Assembly: GCF_016464305.1 (NCBI RefSeq)
Contig: NZ_JAEIOJ010000004.1
Span: 62,001 to 126,000 of the forward strand
Source: Umezawaea beigongshangensis
GTDB lineage: Bacteria; Actinomycetota; Actinomycetes; Mycobacteriales; Pseudonocardiaceae
Direction of reading: 5' to 3'
DNA length: 64,000 bases
Shown: positions 1 through 8,340 of the stretch, in pieces
Position numbering within the stretch: the stretch's first letter is position 1
How the letters are laid out: every line of letters begins with the position of its first letter
The notes under the pieces: model-generated
Databases searched by the model: none
What the model saw: only the letters and a program-made list of their open reading frames with translations
What the model was told of the DNA's origin: nothing
Made by a program: the position numbers and the translations under genes

Positions 1-279
1 TCGCTGCGGCCCGTGCTCGTCGCGCTCGCCGCGTGGGGCAACTCCCGGCTCGCCCCCGAGCAGCGCAGCATGGTGCTCGTCGACGCCGGGACGCGCCGGG
101 AGGTCGAGCCGGTGCTGGTGGACGCGGCCACCGGCCGCCGGGTCGACGGCGACGGGTTCGTCTTCGCCGCCGGACCTGCCGCGAGCAGCGCCTTCCGCGA
201 GCGCTACCCGGAGGCGGCGCCGGGTCCGGCCGGAGACGCGAGCGGGGAGGGACGCACGCGCGTCCCTCCCCGCTCGTGA
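1..279 (+). CDS. 3' end of an unidentified protein
   Basis: The reading frame is open from the first base to a TGA at 277-279, so the start lies left of the window. About 92 C-terminal residues are visible. They contain an alternating pattern (MVLVDAGTRREVEPVLVD, then VDGDGFVFAAG) that looks like beta strands of a beta-sandwich or accessory domain, then a charged tail. I do not recognise the family. It converges on the das operon and shares a hairpin terminator with it. The last codons (RTRVPPRS) lie inside that hairpin. It might belong to the same sugar locus, but nothing in the visible part shows this. Confidence 0.6.
   Translation, partial: SLRPVLVALAAWGNSRLAPEQRSMVLVDAGTRREVEPVLVDAATGRRVDGDGFVFAAGPAASSAFRERYPEAAPGPAGDASGEGRTRVPPRS
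240..275. terminator. Bidirectional hairpin terminator
   Basis: Perfect 16-bp inverted repeat (GAGCGGGGAGGGACGC at 240-255, complement at 260-275) with a 4-base loop. It overlaps the end of the left-edge ORF and lies 8 bp beyond the stop of the convergent SIS gene, so it can serve both. There is no U tract, as is usual in high-GC actinomycetes. Confidence 0.8.
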
Positions 280-283
280 CGGT

Positions 284-1330
284 CTAGCGGGTGCGGGTCA
301 CCTTGTTCAGCCCGCGCGGGGCGTCCGGGTCGCCACCCCTGGCCAGCGACAGACCGTGGGCCAGGCGCTGGATCGGCAGGATCTCCAGGACCGGCGCGAC
401 CTCCTCGGCCGTCCGCTCGACGTGGACGCGCAGCGCCGCGGCCACCTCGTCGGCGGCCGAGCCGACCGCGAGCACGTCGGCTCCGCGGCCGTGCACCACG
501 TCGAGCACCTCGCGCAGCGCGTCGCCGCCCCGGCCGGCGCTGGTCACGGCCAGCACGCCGGTCTCGCCGTCCACGGCCGCCACGGGGCCGTGCAGCAGGT
601 CGGCCCCGCTGTAGGAGCGCGCGGCCAGGTAGCTGGTCTCCGCGAGCTTCAGCGCCGCCTCCGCCGCCGTCGCCGACGAGTAGCCGCGGCCGGTCGTGAT
701 GACCCGGTTCACGAAGCGGTAGCGCTGCACGGCCTCGGCCACCGCCTCCCGCGAGTGGTCGAGGGTCTTCTGCGCCAGCTCGCCCAGCGCCGCCGCGTGC
801 TCGCCACGCCCGCCGCGGACCGCGTCCACCAGCAGGTACAGGGCCAGCAGCGTCGCCGAGTACGTCTTCGTCGCCGCCACGGCCCTCTCCAGGCCCGCGC
901 CGACGTCGATCGACAGCTCGGCCGCGGCGTTCAGCGGCGAGCCGGACGTGTTGGTCACGGCCACGGTCAGCGCGCCGCGCCGCCGCGCCGACTCGGTGAC
1001 CTCCAGCAGGTCGGGCGAGCCGCCGCTCTGGCTGACCGAGATCACCAGCACGTCGGTCAGGTCCGGCTCGGCGCCGTAGAGCGTGGTGGTCGACGGCGAC
1101 ACCAGGCCGGCGGGGAGCTGGAGCAGGACCTCGGTCAGGTACTTGGCGTAGAGCGCGGCGTGGTCGCTGGAGCCGCGCGCGCCGAGCAGGACGAAGCGCG
1201 GCGCGCGCCGGCGCACGACCTCGGCCACCTCGGCGATCTCGGCGCGACGGGCCACGAGTCGGTCGAAGATCGCCGGTTGCTGGGCGATCTCCGCGGCCAT
1301 GTGGCCGCCCGGCTGCTGTTCGGTGCTCAT
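284..1330 (-). CDS. SIS-domain sugar-phosphate isomerase/deaminase (NagB-II/GlmS-isomerase type)
   Basis: 348 residues with two SIS (phosphosugar-binding) domains and no glutaminase domain. Motifs seen: GARGSSDHA, SVSQSGGSPD, AATKTYSATLLAL, and the C-terminal SYSGADLLHGP typical of GlmS-like isomerases. In a GlcNAc operon the best guess is conversion of glucosamine-6-phosphate to fructose-6-phosphate plus ammonia (NagB-II-like); a related amino-sugar isomerase is possible. The ATG at 1330 overlaps the stop of the upstream hexosaminidase gene (ATGA), so translation is coupled; the frame stays open for 17 more codons upstream but that start would lie inside nagZ. A DasR-type operator lies 128-143 bp upstream within nagZ and could give this gene separate control. 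Confidence 0.85.
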   Translation of the reverse strand: MSTEQQPGGHMAAEIAQQPAIFDRLVARRAEIAEVAEVVRRRAPRFVLLGARGSSDHAALYAKYLTEVLLQLPAGLVSPSTTTLYGAEPDLTDVLVISVSQSGGSPDLLEVTESARRRGALTVAVTNTSGSPLNAAAELSIDVGAGLERAVAATKTYSATLLALYLLVDAVRGGRGEHAAALGELAQKTLDHSREAVAEAVQRYRFVNRVITTGRGYSSATAAEAALKLAETSYLAARSYSGADLLHGPVAAVDGETGVLAVTSAGRGGDALREVLDVVHGRGADVLAVGSAADEVAAALRVHVERTAEEVAPVLEILPIQRLAHGLSLARGGDPDAPRGLNKVTRTR

Positions 1331-2763
1331 GTTCTGACCCCTGTCGTGGAGGCGATCCGCTCCGCTGCGGCCCGCAGGCACACCCGTGACCCGCCGTGGG
1401 TGTCGATTCGGGCGGCGCTGCCCAGGTCGGGACCAGGCACGCCGGTCTCGACGTGCACGAGGTCTAGACCAATATTAGCCAACTCGACCACCAGGTCGCG
1501 AGCTCGCGCGTGCCGGTGCGCCTCCCTGGTCACGACCACGATCGTCCGCCCTTCGGCCACCGCCGCAACCTCGGCGGCCGTCGGCGCGGACGAGGTCAGC
1601 ACCTCGGTGCCCGGCAGCAGCTCCACCAGGTGCGGCCCGAGGCCCCACGGCACGTCGCCGACCGCGACGGACGGCGCCACGACGAGGTCCACCACCAGCG
1701 GCGGAGCCGACAGCGCCAGCTCGCCGCGCACCCGCACCGCCCGCCGCGCCGCCGCGAGACCCAGCTCCGGGTCGTGGGCGGGCGTGCTCGTCGGGGGAGT
1801 GCCCAGCGCCGCCGTGCGCCGCGCCGCCTCCGCCAGCCGCTCCTCCGGCAGCTCGCCGGACTCCACGGCCGCCACGACGCTGGCGATCAGCGCCTCCAGC
1901 CCCGCGTCGTCGAGCGGCTCGCCGCCGAGGCACAGCGCGTCCACCCCGGCCACCAGCGCGCGCACCGAGCCGTGCGCCAGGTCGCCGCCCACGGCCTTCA
2001 TGTCCAGCCCGTCGGTGATGATCGCGCCGGTGAAGCCCAGCTCGGTGCGCAGCACCTCGATCGCGCGCGGGTTCAGCGTCGCCGGGGCGTCGCCCCACGC
2101 GGGCACCACCAGGTGCCCGGTCATGATCGACCGCACCCCCGCGGCCACCGCCGCGCGGAACGGCACCAGCTCGACCGCGGTCAGCTCCTCCTCGGTCCGC
2201 GGCAGCACCGGCAGCTCGTGGTGCGAGTCGGCCGTGGACGCGCCGTGGCCGGGGAAGTGCTTCGCGCACGCCGCGACGCCGACCGCCTGCATCCCGCCGA
2301 CGTAGGCGGCGACGTGCCGGCCGACCTCCTCGGGGTCCGAGCCGAACGCGCGGACGCCGATGATCGGGTCCTCCAGCGTCAGGACCAGGTCGGCGGACGG
2401 CGCGAGGTTCAGGCTGACCCCGCACGCCGCGAGCCGCGCGCCCATCGACGCGGCCACCTCGCGGGTCAGCGTCACGTCCCCGGCCGCGCCGAGCGCGTGG
2501 TTGCCAGGAACCTCCGACCCGCGCCCGGCGTCGAGCCGGGTGACGTCACCGCCCTCCTCGTCGATGCCGATCACGACGTCCGGCCTGGCCGCGCGCAGGG
2601 CCGCGCTCAGCGCGGACACCTGCTGGTCGTCCACGACGTTGCGGCCGAACAGCACCACACCGCCGAGGCCGCCGTCCGCCACGCGGCGCAGCAGCCAGTC
2701 CGGCGCGGTCGTGCCGTGGAAACCGGGCAGCAGCACGGCCGCCGCCAGCTCGTGCAAGGACAT
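1327..2763 (-). CDS. dasD: Cytoplasmic GH3 beta-N-acetylglucosaminidase (NagZ/DasD-like)
   Basis: 478 residues. The GH3 N-acetylhexosaminidase signature KHFPGHG is at about residues 168-174, followed by the Asp/His dyad in ADSHHE (D179, H181) that acts as acid/base in NagZ enzymes. The probable nucleophile is D251 in IITDGLDM. A C-terminal domain of about 150 residues follows the barrel, as in longer GH3 enzymes. There is no signal peptide, so it acts inside the cell on imported chitobiose or muropeptide fragments. It follows dasC with a 5-bp gap and overlaps the SIS gene. In Streptomyces a hexosaminidase gene (dasD) follows dasABC, hence the symbol, which is inferred from context. Near its 3' end the codons spell a DasR operator. 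Confidence 0.88.
   Translation of the reverse strand: MSLHELAAAVLLPGFHGTTAPDWLLRRVADGGLGGVVLFGRNVVDDQQVSALSAALRAARPDVVIGIDEEGGDVTRLDAGRGSEVPGNHALGAAGDVTLTREVAASMGARLAACGVSLNLAPSADLVLTLEDPIIGVRAFGSDPEEVGRHVAAYVGGMQAVGVAACAKHFPGHGASTADSHHELPVLPRTEEELTAVELVPFRAAVAAGVRSIMTGHLVVPAWGDAPATLNPRAIEVLRTELGFTGAIITDGLDMKAVGGDLAHGSVRALVAGVDALCLGGEPLDDAGLEALIASVVAAVESGELPEERLAEAARRTAALGTPPTSTPAHDPELGLAAARRAVRVRGELALSAPPLVVDLVVAPSVAVGDVPWGLGPHLVELLPGTEVLTSSAPTAAEVAAVAEGRTIVVVTREAHRHARARDLVVELANIGLDLVHVETGVPGPDLGSAARIDTHGGSRVCLRAAAERIASTTGVRT
1458..1473. promoter_or_regulatory. DasR-type operator (dre) inside the 3' end of nagZ
   Basis: Contains the perfect palindrome GGTCTAGACC (1461-1470) followed by AAT. 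It matches the dre consensus ACTGGTCTAGACCACT at 12 of 16 positions with the whole core intact. On the coding strand it is read AAT-ATT-GGT-CTA-GAC; ATT and CTA are rare codons here, which suggests the operator sequence is selected. It lies 128-143 bp upstream of the SIS start codon. Confidence 0.6.
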
Positions 2764-2768
2764 GGGCG

Positions 2769-3590
2769 CTATCCCTTCACGGCGCCGGCGGTCCCGCCGG
2801 CCACCATCTTGCGCTGGACGATCAGGAAGAACACCAGCACGGGCACGGTGAACAGCGCGGACGCGGCCATCGTGCCGCCCCAGTCCGTGCCGAACGCCGA
2901 CTGGAAGCCGGACAGCCACACCGGCAGCGTCTGCTTGTTCTGGTCGCGGATCAGCACGAGCGCGAAGAGGAACTCGTTCCACGCCGTGATGAACGCGAAC
3001 ACCGACGTCGCCACCAGGCCGGGGCCGAGCAGCGGCAGCGTGACCCGGCGGAACGCGCCCCACCGGCCGCAGCCGTCGACCATCGCGGCCTCCTCCAGCT
3101 CCGCGGGGATGCCGTTGACGAAGCCGCGCAGCGTCCAGGCGCAGAACGGCAGCGTCACCGCGAAGTAGATGAGGATCAGCGAGGGGAGCCGGTCGAGCAG
3201 GTCGAGGTCCCGCATCATCAGGAACATCGGGATCAGCAGCGCCTCGAAGGGCGCCATCTGCGCGACGAGCATCATCAGCAGGAAGCCCTTGCGGCCGCGG
3301 AACCTCATCCGGGCCAGCGCGACCGCGGCGAGCAGGCCGACGACGAGCGCGGCGGCCACCGCCGACAGCGACACGAGCAGGCTGTTGGTCAGCGACGACA
3401 GGAAGCCCGGCTTGCTCCACGCCGTGGAGAAGTTGGTGAACACCACCGTCGACGGGATCAGGTCGAAGTCGCTCGACAGCAGGTCGGCGCGCGGCTTGAG
3501 CGCCGTCGTCACCATCCAGTACGTGGGGAAGGCGAAGAACAGGGCGACGAGCACCGCCGCGGCGTTCGCCGCCACCTTCTTGGCGGTCAC
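2769..3590 (-). CDS. dasC: Sugar ABC transporter permease DasC (MalG-type)
   Basis: 273 residues with about six membrane segments. The cytoplasmic EAA loop reads ELEEAAMVDGCGRWGAFRRVTLPLL, which couples the permease to its ATPase. This is the second of two permeases of a carbohydrate uptake-1 importer. No ATPase gene is present here, as is usual in actinomycetes where a shared MsiK-type ATPase energises several sugar importers. The GTG at 3590 overlaps the dasB stop (GTGA). Specificity for chitobiose/GlcNAc oligomers is inferred from the linked hexosaminidase, the DasR gene and the operator. Confidence 0.88.
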   Translation of the reverse strand: MTAKKVAANAAAVLVALFFAFPTYWMVTTALKPRADLLSSDFDLIPSTVVFTNFSTAWSKPGFLSSLTNSLLVSLSAVAAALVVGLLAAVALARMRFRGRKGFLLMMLVAQMAPFEALLIPMFLMMRDLDLLDRLPSLILIYFAVTLPFCAWTLRGFVNGIPAELEEAAMVDGCGRWGAFRRVTLPLLGPGLVATSVFAFITAWNEFLFALVLIRDQNKQTLPVWLSGFQSAFGTDWGGTMAASALFTVPVLVFFLIVQRKMVAGGTAGAVKG

Positions 3591-4582
3591 AGGACACCCT
3601 CCTGGGAGCGGATCAGCCTGCGGACGTACTGGAACGTCAGCGCGCCGAGGATGAGCACCATCAGCACGCTCACCGCGGCGGCCACGCCGAAGTGGCTCTG
3701 CGAGATGCCCTTGAGGTACTGGAGCACCGGGAGCGTCGTGCTCCCGCCGTCGGGACCGCCCTGCTTGAACACCCACACCTGGGTGAACACCTTGAAGTCC
3801 CACAGCATCGACAGGAACGTCACCATGAGCAGCAGCGGCTTGAGCTCGGGCCAGGTGACCGCGCGGAACGTCTGCACGGGGCTGGCGCCGTCGATCCCGG
3901 CGGCCTCGTAGAGGTCCTTCGGCACCCCGATCACGCCGGCGTAGAGCGAGAAGGCCAGGAAGGGGATGGCCTGCCAGACGATCAGGAGTCCGATCACCGA
4001 CAGCGTGGAGGTGCCGGTGGTGAACCAGGAGTACCCGGCGAACGACTCGAAGCCGATCTTCACCAGGGTCTTGTTGAGGATGCCGAACTGCTGGTCGAAC
4101 ATCCACTGGTAGACGGTGGTCGCCGCGAGCTGGGGCATCGCCCACGCCAGCAGCATCGCGATCTGCAGAACGATCCGCACGACCGGGTGGAGCTGCTTCA
4201 TGAGCAGCGCGATCAGCAGACCGGCGAGCACCGAGACGCCGACGACGACGGCGGTGAAGACGACCGTGCGCAGGGTGATCGTCCAGAACTCGCTGTCGCC
4301 GAGCACCTCGGCGTAGTTGTCCAGCCCCGTCCACACGATCTCGCCGCGCACCAGCTCGCCCAGGTCGAGCTTGCGGAAGCTGGTGAACAGCACGGACAGC
4401 ACCGGGAACCCGATCAGCCACAGGATGCCGATCACGGCGGGGGCCAGCAGCAGGTGGGGCAGGGCCCGGTCGAGGGCGCCCGCCCGGCGGCGCGGTGCGC
4501 CGCCCGTGGCAGCACGACGCCGTGCCGGAGGGGTGGGAACCCCGGCCGGCACGGCGTCGGTCGTGGTCTTCACGGCCGTCAT
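3587..4582 (-). CDS. dasB: Sugar ABC transporter permease DasB (MalF-type)
   Basis: 331 residues. An Arg/Pro/Ala-rich N-terminal tail of about 40 residues is followed by six predicted membrane helices and an EAA loop (LYEAAGIDGASPVQTFRAVTWPELKP). It pairs with DasC to form the membrane channel. The ATG at 4582 lies 10 bp after the dasA stop, and the 3' end overlaps dasC by 4 bp, so dasABC-nagZ-SIS reads as one operon. Confidence 0.88.
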   Translation of the reverse strand: MTAVKTTTDAVPAGVPTPPARRRAATGGAPRRRAGALDRALPHLLLAPAVIGILWLIGFPVLSVLFTSFRKLDLGELVRGEIVWTGLDNYAEVLGDSEFWTITLRTVVFTAVVVGVSVLAGLLIALLMKQLHPVVRIVLQIAMLLAWAMPQLAATTVYQWMFDQQFGILNKTLVKIGFESFAGYSWFTTGTSTLSVIGLLIVWQAIPFLAFSLYAGVIGVPKDLYEAAGIDGASPVQTFRAVTWPELKPLLLMVTFLSMLWDFKVFTQVWVFKQGGPDGGSTTLPVLQYLKGISQSHFGVAAAVSVLMVLILGALTFQYVRRLIRSQEGVL

Positions 4583-4592
4583 CGGACGTCCG

Positions 4593-5864
4593 TCAGCCCG
4601 CGAGCAGCTTGGTCAGCGCGTCGTTCGCCGACGCGGTGGCGTCGTCCACCGGGGTGCCGGTGAGCACGGACGTCAGCAGGTCCTTCAGCGGGTTCTGGCC
4701 CGCCTCGACCGCCGCCCACGCCGGGGTGACCGGGGTGACCTTGCCGCCGGGGGCCGAGGCCGCCATGGCCTCGCCGACCGGGTTGGAGGCGAGCTGCGTG
4801 GTGTCGGTCGAGGTGCCGGGGACCATGCCGGTCGCGGCGAGCTGGTCCTGGTACTTCTTGCCGCCCAGCAGCTTCAGGTAGGACTTCGCCAGGTCGGCGT
4901 TGGCGCTGCCGGCCGGGATGGCGAGGTTCGAGCCGCCGAGGAACACCGGGGCGGTCTTGCCCGCGGTCTTCGAGGGGATCGGGAAGGCCGCGGTCTTGGC
5001 CTCCAGCTCCGGGTTGGCCTTGACGGCGCCCGCGAGCTCCCACGGCAGGCCGATCATCATGGCGGTGTTGCCCTGGGCGAACACCTCCATCTGCTGCGGG
5101 GTGGCCTCGTCGGTGTCCTTCGGGGCCTTGGTGCCGGACTTCTCGACCAGCTCCTCGTAGAACTTCAGGCCCGCCTTGGCCTCGGGCGTCGTCAGCGTGC
5201 CGGTGAAGGTGCCGCCGTCGCTCTTCGCGACGTCGCCGCCCTCGTCCCAGATGAAGGACAGCAGGACGTACCAGGACTGGCCGGGCAGGTACACGGACTG
5301 GAAGTCCGGGTTGGACGCGTTCGCGGCCTTGAGCTTCTCGATCGCGTCGAGCCACTCGGCGCGCGAGGTCGGCGGCGTGGCGATGCCGGCGGCCTCGAAC
5401 ATGTCGGTCCGGTAGACCACCGTGCGGTTCGCGGCGTAGAACGGCACGCCGTACTGCTTGCCGTCCCAGGTCAGCGAGTCCTTCAGACCGCCGAGCCACT
5501 GGTCGCCGTTGAGGTTCGACACGTCACCGGAGAGGTCCAGCAGGGTGCCCTCGGCGGCGAACTTCGGGGTCTGGGTGTTGCCGAGCTCGATGACGTCCGG
5601 CGGGTTGTTGCTCGTCAGCGCCGTGGTCAGCTTCTCCTGGATGCCGGTCCACTTCTGGACCTCGTACTTGACCGTGACGCCGGGGTTCGACTCCTGGAAC
5701 TCCTTGTTCAGGGAGTCGGTCAGCGCCGCGGGCGCGGAACCGTCCATCAGCCACACGGTCAGCGTCTTGTCGCCGCCCGCGCCGCCGCTGCCGCTCGTCC
5801 CGCACGCGGTCAGTGCCACCGCCAGTGCGGCGGCACCGGCGGCGAGTCCTCTCCAGCCCTTCAC
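4593..5864 (-). CDS. dasA: Sugar-binding lipoprotein DasA
   Basis: 423 residues from the GTG at 5864, chosen because a GAAAGGG Shine-Dalgarno lies upstream and the protein then begins with a lipoprotein signal peptide ([20 protein letters not shown], lipobox LTAC). The rest is a family-1 solute-binding protein (TVWLMDGSA at the start, [13 protein letters not shown], then the paired lobes). It captures the oligosaccharide outside the membrane and delivers it to DasBC. First gene of the operon, with a DasR operator 45-60 bp upstream of its start. Confidence 0.9.
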   Translation of the reverse strand: MKGWRGLAAGAAALAVALTACGTSGSGGAGGDKTLTVWLMDGSAPAALTDSLNKEFQESNPGVTVKYEVQKWTGIQEKLTTALTSNNPPDVIELGNTQTPKFAAEGTLLDLSGDVSNLNGDQWLGGLKDSLTWDGKQYGVPFYAANRTVVYRTDMFEAAGIATPPTSRAEWLDAIEKLKAANASNPDFQSVYLPGQSWYVLLSFIWDEGGDVAKSDGGTFTGTLTTPEAKAGLKFYEELVEKSGTKAPKDTDEATPQQMEVFAQGNTAMMIGLPWELAGAVKANPELEAKTAAFPIPSKTAGKTAPVFLGGSNLAIPAGSANADLAKSYLKLLGGKKYQDQLAATGMVPGTSTDTTQLASNPVGEAMAASAPGGKVTPVTPAWAAVEAGQNPLKDLLTSVLTGTPVDDATASANDALTKLLAG

Positions 5865-6090
5865 AGTGTGCGCCCTTTCACCAAGCCCGGCCCTCGCCGG
5901 ATCTTCGAAGTGGTGTAGACCAATGCGGCATAGAGTGTGCCGCGCCACAGGTCCTGTCAAGGACGTTGCCGAGACGTTGCAAAGTCATCCGATCAATTTC
6001 CGGCCGCTTCTCGGGGGTTCGGAAGCACGATGTGCGCTGGACAGGGCATCCTGTGAGCGGGAGCCGCGCAGTCCTTCGAGGAGGAGAGCC
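5865..6090. other. Divergent dasA/dasR control region
   Basis: 226 bp between the divergent dasA and dasR starts. It holds the dre site at 5909-5924. No other clear repeat is seen, and -10/-35 boxes are not obvious to me. Confidence 0.5.
5909..5924. promoter_or_regulatory. DasR operator (dre) upstream of dasA
   Basis: AGTGGTGTAGACCAAT matches the dre consensus ACTGGTCTAGACCACT at 13 of 16 positions. It sits in the dasA/dasR divergent region, where a GntR/HutC repressor released by glucosamine-6-phosphate would block dasA transcription and perhaps its own. Confidence 0.82.
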
Positions 6091-6846
6091 ATGCTGGAGA
6101 CGACGCCTGCGCCGGGCGTGGACACCAGGACCCGCGCGCAGCGCGAGCCGAAGTACTGGGGTCTCAAGCGGCACCTGCTCGACCTGCTGCGCGCGCTGCC
6201 GCCCGGATCGCCCATCCCCACCGAGCGCTCCCTCGCCGCCGAGTTCGACGTCTCCCGCACCACGGTCCGCCAGGCCCTCGCCGAGCTGACCGTCGAGGGC
6301 AGGCTGCTGCGCGTGCAGGGCAAGGGCACGTTCGCGGCGGAACCCAAGGTGGCGCAGCGGTTGCAGCTCTCCTCCTACACCGAGGACATGCGCGCCCAGG
6401 GCCGCCAGCCGTCGTCCCGGCTGCTGGAGGCGTCCGAGCAACCCGCGGAGGCCGAACTGGCCCGGCTGCTCGGCGTGCGCGCCGGCGCGAAGGTGCTCCG
6501 CCTGCACCGCCTGCGCCTGGCCGACGACGAGCCGATGGCCATCGAGACCACGCACCTCGCCCTCGGCCGGTTCCGCGGCCTGCGCCGCTACCTCGCGCCC
6601 GGCGGCTCGCTGTACCAGGTGCTGCGCGACCGCTTCGGCATCGAGATGGGCCACGCCGAGGAGACGATCGAGACGGCGCTCGCCAGCCCGGAGGAGGCCG
6701 AGCTGCTCGGCGCCGACATCGGCCTGCCGATGCTGCTGCTGTCGCGGCACTCCTTCGACACCGAGGGCAATCCGGTGGAGTGGGTCCGCTCGGTCTACCG
6801 GGGCGACCGCTACAAGTTCGTCGCCACCCTGAACCGTCCGCACTGA
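6091..6846 (+). CDS. dasR: GntR/HutC-family repressor DasR
   Basis: 251 residues: an N-terminal winged helix (about 20-90, [30 protein letters not shown]) and a UTRA effector domain (about 100-245). Several stretches are almost identical, from memory, to Streptomyces coelicolor Das[24 protein letters not shown]-like and [18 protein letters not shown]. DasR is the global GlcNAc-responsive repressor that binds dre sites and links chitin use to development and antibiotic production. The start is the ATG at 6091 with GAGGAGAG just upstream. It diverges from dasABC, whose upstream region carries a dre. Confidence 0.92.
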   Translation: MLETTPAPGVDTRTRAQREPKYWGLKRHLLDLLRALPPGSPIPTERSLAAEFDVSRTTVRQALAELTVEGRLLRVQGKGTFAAEPKVAQRLQLSSYTEDMRAQGRQPSSRLLEASEQPAEAELARLLGVRAGAKVLRLHRLRLADDEPMAIETTHLALGRFRGLRRYLAPGGSLYQVLRDRFGIEMGHAEETIETALASPEEAELLGADIGLPMLLLSRHSFDTEGNPVEWVRSVYRGDRYKFVATLNRPH

Positions 6847-6848
6847 CG

Positions 6849-8336
6849 GTGGCGGACGGGCAGCTCACCTGGGGGACGCCGCGGGCGCGGGCCGTGCTCG
6901 CGACGACCGTGCTGGGGTCCGGCGTCGCGATGCTGGACAGCACCGTCGTCAACGTCGCCCTGCCGAGCATCGGAGCGGAGTTCGGGGCCTCGGTCACCGG
7001 TCTGCAGTGGATCCTCGACGGGTACCTGCTGTCGCTCGCCGCGCTGATCCTCGTCGCCGGGTCGCTGGGCGACCGCTACGGCCGGCGTCGCGTCTTCGTG
7101 ATCGGTGTCGTCTGGTTCGGCGTCGCGTCCCTGCTGTGCGGTCTCGCTCCCGACGTCGGCTACCTCGTCGCGGCGCGCGTGCTCCAGGGCGTCGGTGCCG
7201 CGCTGCTCGCGCCGGGGTCGCTGGCCGTGCTCCAGTCGGCGTTCGCCCGCGCGGACCGCGCCCGCGCGATCGGCGCCTGGTCCGGCCTGTCGGGTGTCGC
7301 CGCCGCCGTCGGGCCGCTGGTGGGCGGCCTGCTCGTGCAGGCGTGGTCGTGGCGGCTGGCGTTCCTGATCAACGTTCCGGTGGCCGTCGTGTGCGTGTGG
7401 CTCGCCCAGCGCTCGGTGCCGGAGTCGCGCGACGAGCAGATCACCGGGCGGCTCGACGTCGCGGGCGCGGCCGTGGGGGCGCTCGGCCTGGCCGGGGTCA
7501 CCGCGGCGCTCGTCGAGGCGCCCGCGCGCGGTGCGGCCGACCCGCTGGTGCTCGTCGCGGGTGTCGTCGGCGTCGTCTCGCTGGGCGGCTTCGTCCTGCT
7601 CCAGGCGCGCGGGCGCGCGCCGCTGGTGCCGACCTCGCTGTTCCGCGACCGGACGTTCGTGCTGGCCAACGCCCTGACGTTCCTCGTCTACGCCGCGCTG
7701 GGCGGCGTGTCCGTGCTGCTGGTCCTCCAGCTCCAGGTGTCGCTGGGCTACTCGCCGACGGCGGCGGGCGTCGCGAGCCTGCCGATCACCGTGCTGATGC
7801 TGCTGTTCTCCGCCCGCTCCGGCCGCCTCGCGCAGCGCGCCGGACCACGCGCGCAACTGGTCGTCGGCCCGCTGCTGATCGCCGCCGGGATGCTGCTGCT
7901 GCGCCGCGCCGAACCGGGCGCGACCTACGCGACCGGCGTGCTGCCCGGCGTGCTGGTGTTCGGGCTCGGCCTGATCGCGGTCGTCGCGCCGGTCACGGCC
8001 ACCGTCCTCGCCGCGGCGCCGGACCACCACGCCGGGGTGGCCTCCGGTGTGAACAACGCCGTCGCCAGGACGGGCGGCCTGCTCGCGGTCGCCGTGCTCC
8101 CGGCCGTGGCCGGGCTGACCGGCGCGGGGTACACCGATCCGGCCGCCCTGACCTCGGGCTGGCGGACGGCGCTGCTCGTGTGCGCCGTCGCGGCGGCGGT
8201 GGGCGGTGTGCTGGCGCTCGGCGTCGACAACCGCGTGCTGAACCGCCCGGCCACCGCGGAGCCGCCGGAACGGCCCAGGCCCGGCGACTGCCTGAGCTGC
8301 GGCGTCGACGCGCCGCCCACCCACGTGCGGGCCTGA
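6849..8336 (+). CDS. MFS drug:H+ antiporter, 14-TM (DHA2/EmrB-QacA) family
   Basis: 495 residues. The first membrane segment carries LDSTVVNVALPSI and motif A appears as GSLGDRYGRRRVF. Motif C (GPLVGGLL) follows, and there are about 14 membrane segments. Such proteins export drugs or dyes using the proton gradient. The GTG at 6849 is only 2 bp after the dasR stop, so it is probably co-transcribed with dasR; whether it is functionally linked is unknown. The C-terminus has a Cys pair (CLSCG) of unknown meaning. Confidence 0.88.
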   Translation: MADGQLTWGTPRARAVLATTVLGSGVAMLDSTVVNVALPSIGAEFGASVTGLQWILDGYLLSLAALILVAGSLGDRYGRRRVFVIGVVWFGVASLLCGLAPDVGYLVAARVLQGVGAALLAPGSLAVLQSAFARADRARAIGAWSGLSGVAAAVGPLVGGLLVQAWSWRLAFLINVPVAVVCVWLAQRSVPESRDEQITGRLDVAGAAVGALGLAGVTAALVEAPARGAADPLVLVAGVVGVVSLGGFVLLQARGRAPLVPTSLFRDRTFVLANALTFLVYAALGGVSVLLVLQLQVSLGYSPTAAGVASLPITVLMLLFSARSGRLAQRAGPRAQLVVGPLLIAAGMLLLRRAEPGATYATGVLPGVLVFGLGLIAVVAPVTATVLAAAPDHHAGVASGVNNAVARTGGLLAVAVLPAVAGLTGAGYTDPAALTSGWRTALLVCAVAAAVGGVLALGVDNRVLNRPATAEPPERPRPGDCLSCGVDAPPTHVRA

Positions 8337-8340
8337 CCCC

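Noticed and set aside
356-2305. Long plus-strand ORF over the SIS and nagZ genes
   Set aside because: Arg/Gly/Ala-rich shadow of convincing minus-strand genes with full motifs.
4317-5918. Plus-strand 533-codon ORF over dasB/dasA
   Set aside because: Composition typical of an antisense frame; the opposite strand encodes a permease and a binding lipoprotein.
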